From Falsiroseomonas sp041690465 (GTDB taxonomy: Bacteria; Pseudomonadota; Alphaproteobacteria; Acetobacterales; Acetobacteraceae): a stretch of DNA of 64,000 bases. Under the pieces are notes generated by a model. That model was not told where the DNA came from. It saw only the letters and a list, made by a program, of their open reading frames with translations, and made no database searches. Of the stretch, positions 63,070-64,000 are shown one piece after another. Position 1 is the stretch's first letter. Each line of letters begins with the position of its first letter. Where the stretch lies: assembly GCF_041690465.1 (NCBI RefSeq), contig NZ_JAWLHG010000014.1:1-64000 (forward strand), given 5' to 3'. Made by a program: the position numbers and the translations under genes.

Positions 63070-63251
63070 CCTGAGGTCTCCCTCCCCCGCTTTCGCGAGG
63101 GGCGGCGCCGAGGGCGCCCGGCGCTGAAGGCGCTGGTCGGGGTGGAAGCATCCGCCTCAAACACTCAAGCTTGACTACCAGTCACAACCGCCGCGTGTGC
63201 CATCCTCCCTCCCAGAGCCCCAGCAACCCGGGCTCAGGGAGGGAACCCGTC

Positions 63252-64000
63252 ATGACCGAAGCCCGCCTCGCGCGGCGCGGCCTGTTCGCCGCCGCCGCCG
63301 CGCTCGCCGCCACGCCCGCCATCGCGCAGCGCCAGTACGGCCCCGGCGCACCGCCCCAGCGCTACCCCGATTCCGACATCGTCGCGCTCGATCCGCAGCG
63401 CTTCACCGCACGCCTCGGCAACAGCGCCATCCGCCGGCTGCACACCGGCATGCTCTGGGCCGAGGGCCCCGCCTGGCATGCCAATGGCCGCTTCCTCGTC
63501 TGGTCCGACATCCCGAACGACGAGGCGCTGCGCCTGACCGAGGAGGACATGAAGGTCAGCCGCCGCTTCCGCAGCCCCTCCGGCTTCTCCAACGGCAACA
63601 CCTTCGACCGCGAGGGCCGCCATATCGCCTTCCGGCATTTCCACCGCGACGTGGTCCGCTACGAGCCCGAAGGCGGCATGACGGTGCTCGCCGCGCGCGG
63701 CCCGGACGGCCCGTTCAACGCGCCCAATGATGGCGTGGTCCACCCCGAGGATGGCAGCCTCTGGTTCACCGATCCCGGCTACGGCGCGCTGATGAACTAT
63801 GAAGGCCAGCGCGTGCCGGAAGCCGCCAACTCGCCGCGCCCCTTCATCAAGGAAGCCGTCTACCGGATCGACGCGCAGAGCGGGCAGGTGACCAAGGTGA
63901 CGGACGAGCCCTTCAAGCCGAACGGCCTGTGTTTCTCGCCGGACTACCGCACCCTCTACGTCGCCGACACCGGCGCCAGCCACTACCCGCAGGCGCAGCG
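63252..64000 (+). CDS. SMP-30/gluconolactonase-like periplasmic protein (cut by window end)
   Basis: The frame is open to the end of the window, so only the first 249 residues are seen. The N-terminus (LARRGLFAAAAALAATPAIA) looks like a Tat or Sec signal peptide. The body matches SMP-30/gluconolactonase beta-propellers: WAEGPAWHANGRFLVWSDIP, NAPNDGVVHPEDGSLWFTDP and PNGLCFSPDYRTLYVADT, where Glu, Asn and Asp coordinate a metal ion. The ATG at 63252 follows AGGGAGGGAAC. It probably hydrolyses a sugar lactone; the substrate is unknown. Confidence 0.85.
   Translation, partial: MTEARLARRGLFAAAAALAATPAIAQRQYGPGAPPQRYPDSDIVALDPQRFTARLGNSAIRRLHTGMLWAEGPAWHANGRFLVWSDIPNDEALRLTEEDMKVSRRFRSPSGFSNGNTFDREGRHIAFRHFHRDVVRYEPEGGMTVLAARGPDGPFNAPNDGVVHPEDGSLWFTDPGYGALMNYEGQRVPEAANSPRPFIKEAVYRIDAQSGQVTKVTDEPFKPNGLCFSPDYRTLYVADTGASHYPQAQ

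Overview
The window is GC-rich and carries an essentially complete photosynthesis gene cluster of an alphaproteobacterial purple (or aerobic anoxygenic) phototroph. Type-2 reaction centre genes pufLM and puhA, a tetraheme pufC, LH1 pufBA, a full bacteriochlorophyll a pathway and a CrtB/I/C/D/F carotenoid pathway are all present. Features that point to Rhodospirillales, probably Acetobacteraceae, are hemA beside puhE, both acsF and bchE, a BphP-PpsR2 module, and flanking PHA genes. The family assignment is inference.

Layout. (1) 1-1137: a degraded tyrosine-recombinase gene and a 3' half of tRNA-Thr(CGU), read as the end of an integrated element. (2) 1189-8204, minus strand: aerR, ppsR, bchG, a PucC-family gene, bchP, hemC. 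(3) 8260-31341, plus strand: bchFNBHLM, lhaA, puhABC, a small conserved gene, acsF, puhE, hemA, bchID, bchO, crtB, bchE, bchJ, mostly joined by ATGA/GTGA overlaps. (4) A DUF2189 membrane gene on the minus strand. (5) 32358-43097, plus strand: crtEF, bchCXYZ, pufBALMC. (6) 43178-52555: a carotenoid region of mixed orientation with a YqaA/DedA-like gene, crtI, two crtD paralogues, crtC, a multi-pass membrane protein, a cytochrome P450 and an ATP-grasp enzyme. (7) 52832-57158: a second ppsR, a bacteriophytochrome and a heme oxygenase. (8) 57125-64000: accessory metabolism, with a flavin monooxygenase, a DUF2786 protein plus zincin pair, phaR, a PhaC-like gene, phaA and a truncated SMP-30-like gene.

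How it works together. HemA and HemC feed tetrapyrrole. BchHID-M-E/AcsF-NBL-F-XYZ-C-J-P-G make bacteriochlorophyll a. CrtE/B/I/C/D/F make acyclic methoxylated carotenoids. LhaA, the other PucC-family protein and PuhB/C/E assemble pigment-protein complexes. Control should pass through PpsR/AerR (redox, B12, light) and through the red/far-red BphP-PpsR2 pair, with biliverdin supplied by the adjacent heme oxygenase. Eight sites resembling the PpsR palindrome TGTCA-N8-TGACA lie upstream of bchF, bchE, crtE, bchC (two, 8 bp apart), the P450/membrane-protein divergent promoter and crtD-2/ppsR2. Four of them are perfect.

The least explained part is the P450 plus ATP-grasp pair, set between two CrtD paralogues and behind a near-PpsR site. 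It may be an undescribed carotenoid tailoring branch. I saw no pucBA, crtA, pufX or recognisable pufQ in the window.
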